NCBI GenBank assembly: GCA_002433675.1
Contig: DJIP01000208.1
Span: forward strand, 12,159-21,435
From: Halomonas halophila
GTDB taxonomy: Bacteria; Pseudomonadota; Gammaproteobacteria; Pseudomonadales; Halomonadaceae
Length of the DNA stretch: 9,277 bases
Reading direction: 5' to 3'
Shown: positions 7,210 to 9,277 of the stretch, piece by piece
Layout of the letters: every line of letters starts with the position of its first letter
Position numbering within the stretch: position 1 is the stretch's first letter
Program-made: the position numbers and the translations under genes
Notes under the pieces: generated by a model
What the model saw: only the letters and a program-made list of their open reading frames with translations
Databases searched by the model: none
What the model was told of the DNA's origin: nothing

Positions 7210-7956
7210 ATGTCGTCGAGCACAGGTCGTCTCCACCACCTGGAGAGCTGCGGTGCGGTGGATGGTCCCGGCATTCGCTTTCTGGTGTTTCTGCAAGGCT
7301 GTGTGATGCGCTGTCAGTACTGCCACAACCGTGACAGCTGGGATCGCCAGGGCGGGCGCGAGGTGGCGGTGGACGAGATCCTCACCGAAGCCAGGAGCTA
7401 TCTGCCGTTTATGCGGGCGTCGGGGGGCGGTATCACCTGCACCGGTGGCGAGGCGTTGCTGCAACCGGCATTTGTCCGCGACCTGTTTCAGGCGGCGAAG
7501 GCCGAGGGCATGCACACCTGCCTCGACACCAACGGCTACGTCTGTCACTACGACGAGGTCCTCGACCAGCTGCTTGCCGCCACCGACCTGGTGCTGCTGG
7601 ATCTCAAGCATCTCGACGAAGGCGTGCACCGCGAGCTTACTGGCATCCCTCGACGCCGCCCCCTGGCCTTTGCCCGTCACCTGGCGGCGATCGGCAAGCC
7701 CACCTGGATTCGTCAGGTGATCGTGCCGGGTTTTACCGACAGCGAGGCATCCATGCACCTGCTGGGGGAGTTCATCGAGACCATGGACAACGTAGAGCGT
7801 ATCGAGCTTCTGCCCTATCACGCACTTGGCGAGTACAAGTGGCAGGAGCTGGGCGAACGCTACCCGTTGTCTGGGGTGGAGCCACCGAGTGGCGAGACCA
7901 TGCAGCGTCTGGTGACGATCGCCTCGCAGTATCATCCTCAGGTCATCGCCGGCTGA
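7210..7956 (+). CDS. pflA: Pyruvate formate-lyase activating enzyme (radical SAM)
   Basis: This 248-residue product (246 in E. coli) uses S-adenosylmethionine and a [4Fe-4S] cluster to abstract a hydrogen from the PflB radical glycine, switching PflB on under anoxia. The radical-SAM cluster motif CxxxCxxC is Cys31, Cys35 and Cys38 (GCVMRCQYCHNRD). The SAM-binding GGE motif is residues 79-81, in SGGGITCTGGEALLQ. Further family stretches are ESCGAVDGPGIRF at 12-24, HTCLDTNGYV, and IELLPYHALGEYKW near the C-terminus. GAGGAG at 7199-7204, five bases before the ATG, is a strong ribosome binding site and fixes the start. The gene follows pflB by 88 bases, with a terminator-like hairpin between them. 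No other obvious promoter is seen in that short gap, so read-through from pflB is the likely source of its mRNA. Confidence 0.97.
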   Translation: MSSSTGRLHHLESCGAVDGPGIRFLVFLQGCVMRCQYCHNRDSWDRQGGREVAVDEILTEARSYLPFMRASGGGITCTGGEALLQPAFVRDLFQAAKAEGMHTCLDTNGYVCHYDEVLDQLLAATDLVLLDLKHLDEGVHRELTGIPRRRPLAFARHLAAIGKPTWIRQVIVPGFTDSEASMHLLGEFIETMDNVERIELLPYHALGEYKWQELGERYPLSGVEPPSGETMQRLVTIASQYHPQVIAG

Positions 7957-8001
7957 CCCCCCGTCGTCACTCCCTCGAACAAGGCAGCAAGGGCACAGGA
8001 A

Positions 8002-8039
8002 AGCGAGCCCCCATTACCGTGAGGTAGTGGGGGCTCGCT
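8002..8039. terminator. Long bidirectional hairpin between pflA and sstT
   Basis: A 17-bp stem pairs 8002-8018 with 8023-8039, with a single T-G wobble (8014 with 8027), and closes on the GNRA-type loop GTGA. It lies 45 bases after the pflA stop and 59 bases from the end of the opposing sstT gene. The plus-strand flank continues TGTCGTTTC and the minus-strand flank reads TTTCC, both modestly T-rich. It probably terminates both convergent genes. Confidence 0.75.
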
Positions 8040-8098
8040 GTCGTTTCAGTGGAGCTGCCAAGTCAGGAGATGAGAAGGAATGGCAGCGCCTCTGGGCG

Positions 8099-9277
8099 TC
8101 AGTCGCTCAGTTCGCCCCTGCGACTGGCGGCGGCGGTGAACAGTACGTCGGTGGACGAGTTGAGGGCGGTCTCGGTGGAGTCCTGGACCACGCTGATGAC
8201 GAAGCCGATGGCGACCACCTGCATTGCCACGTCGGCGGAGATGCCGAACAGGCTGGCGGCCATGGGAATCAGCAGCAGCGAGCCACCGGCCACACCGGAG
8301 ACGCCGCAGGCGGCCAGGGCCGAGACCACGCAAAGTAGCAGGGCGGTGACGAAGTCCACGCTGATGCCCAGGGTATGGGCGGTGGCCAGCGTCATCACGC
8401 TGATGGTGATGGCGGCACCGGACATATTGATGGTGGCGCCGAGCGGAATCGAGATGGAGTAGGTGTCCTCGTCCAGCTTCAGACGCTTGCACAGCTCCAG
8501 GTTGACCGGAATGTTGGCTGCGCTTGAGCGGGTGAAGAAGGCGGTGATGGCGCTACCGCGCAGGCAGCTGAAGACCAGCGGATAGGGGTTCTGGCGAGTG
8601 GCCAGAAAGACGATCAGCGGATTGGTCACCAGGGCGACGAACAGCATGCAGCCGACGATCACCGACAGCAGTTGGGCGTACTCCAGCAGCGCACCGATAC
8701 CGGCTTCGGCCAGGGTACCGGCGACCAGCCCGAAGATGCCCAGCGGTGCCAGACGAATGACCCAGCGCACCAGGGTCGATACCGCCTGGGACAGGTCCTC
8801 GATCATGCCCTTGGTCGCGGCACTGGCGCTGCGCAGCACCAGGCCGAGACCGACCGCCCACACCAGAATGGCAATGAAGTTGGCGTTCATCAGTGCGCTG
8901 ACCGGATTGGCCACGGCGCTCAGCAGCAGGTTGCGCAGGATCTCTACCACGTCGCCTGGCGGATTGCCGCTGGCCTGAGCGGTATTCAGGGTCAGTTCGG
9001 TGGGGAAGGCGAAGCTGGCCACTACCGCCACCAGCGCCGCCACCAGGGTGCCGATCAGATACAGCACCAGCACGCTGTGGATCTGGGTCGGCTGGCCGTG
9101 CTGATGGCTGGCGATGGCCGCCATTACCAGCACGAAGACCAGTACCGGGGCGACCGCCTTCAAGGCCGAAATAAATACTTGGCCGAGTAGCGATACCGAG
9201 GTGGCGAGCTCGGGGTAAAGGGTGGCGACGGCGATACCACAGAGGATACCGATCACGATCTGAGGGATCAGCCCCAG
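8099..9277 (-). CDS. sstT: Serine/threonine:Na+ symporter SstT (5' end missing)
   Basis: This inner-membrane transporter of the dicarboxylate/amino acid:cation symporter (DAACS) family imports serine and threonine with sodium. The frame runs open to the right edge ([14 protein letters not shown]), so the start and probably some 15-20 residues are outside. The visible 392 residues cover nearly the whole family length. Hallmarks are [23 protein letters not shown] early on, and the serine-rich hairpin motif [13 protein letters not shown] (encoded around 8501-8540). The core also has [17 protein letters not shown] (around 8400-8455), [14 protein letters not shown] in the second re-entrant hairpin, and [20 protein letters not shown] in the last helix. 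These match E. coli SstT far better than the glutamate or C4-dicarboxylate members GltP and DctA. The gene converges on pflA and shares a terminator with it. Its promoter is not in the window, and an internal GTG at 9254-9256 is not the true start. Confidence 0.95.
   Translation of the reverse strand: MGLIPQIVIGILCGIAVATLYPELATSVSLLGQVFISALKAVAPVLVFVLVMAAIASHQHGQPTQIHSVLVLYLIGTLVAALVAVVASFAFPTELTLNTAQASGNPPGDVVEILRNLLLSAVANPVSALMNANFIAILVWAVGLGLVLRSASAATKGMIEDLSQAVSTLVRWVIRLAPLGIFGLVAGTLAEAGIGALLEYAQLLSVIVGCMLFVALVTNPLIVFLATRQNPYPLVFSCLRGSAITAFFTRSSAANIPVNLELCKRLKLDEDTYSISIPLGATINMSGAAITISVMTLATAHTLGISVDFVTALLLCVVSALAACGVSGVAGGSLLLIPMAASLFGISADVAMQVVAIGFVISVVQDSTETALNSSTDVLFTAAASRRGELSD

Noticed and set aside
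5967..7274. 435-codon open frame on the minus strand across pflB
   Set aside because: It lies antisense to conserved PflB sequence, including the catalytic region. The product is His/Val/Gly-rich without recognisable motifs, a typical GC-driven shadow.
7105..7935. 276-codon open frame on the minus strand across pflA
   Set aside because: It is fully antisense to a certain radical-SAM activase gene and shows no domain-like features of its own.
8046..8861. Minus-strand frames of 148 and 102 codons inside sstT
   Set aside because: They read the same strand as sstT in the wrong frame, giving Arg/His-rich sequence with no membrane helices, whereas the sstT frame matches a known transporter throughout.

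Overview
The window is GC-rich, densely coded DNA from a gammaproteobacterium. HtpG, PflB, PflA and SstT all read like close relatives of the enterobacterial proteins, recalled from memory. The overall character would suit a Halomonas-type (Halomonadaceae) genome, but that genus-level placement is an inference. Two genes are cut by the window edges: a thioesterase-like gene on the left and sstT on the right. I see no insertion sequences, tRNA or rRNA genes, CRISPR arrays or prophage genes. It looks like ordinary chromosomal core and shell DNA.

Layout. (1) 1-756, plus strand: 3' part of a tandem hotdog-fold acyl-CoA thioesterase-like gene. (2) 757-1015: a control region for htpG with a 20-nt tandem array, a heat-shock (sigma-32) promoter formed at the edge of that array, and a perfect hairpin in the predicted 5' UTR. 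(3) 1016-2920, plus: htpG, the bacterial Hsp90. (4) 2921-3068: a partial echo of the htpG 3' end, then a strong hairpin shared by two convergent genes. (5) 3069-4483, minus: two translationally coupled genes of unknown function, a two-helix membrane protein followed by an exported TPR protein. (6) 4484-4844: a divergent intergenic region with an FNR/Anr-like box suitably placed for pflB. (7) 4845-7956, plus: pflB (pyruvate formate-lyase) and pflA (its radical-SAM activase), separated by a terminator-like hairpin. (8) 7957-8098: a long hairpin between convergent genes. (9) 8099-9277, minus: sstT, a Na+/serine-threonine symporter, cut at its 5' end.

How the genes work together. PflB and PflA form one functional unit: PflA puts the glycyl radical on PflB, which then splits pyruvate into formate and acetyl-CoA under anoxia. 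The FNR-like box fits anaerobic control, and the hairpin between the genes fits making much more PflB than activase. HtpG is a stand-alone heat-shock gene. The coupled membrane/TPR pair probably works together at the inner membrane and periplasm, and it is the only part of the window whose function I cannot name. I found no clear new multi-gene system. The best leads are this pair and the architecture of the htpG and pfl control regions.
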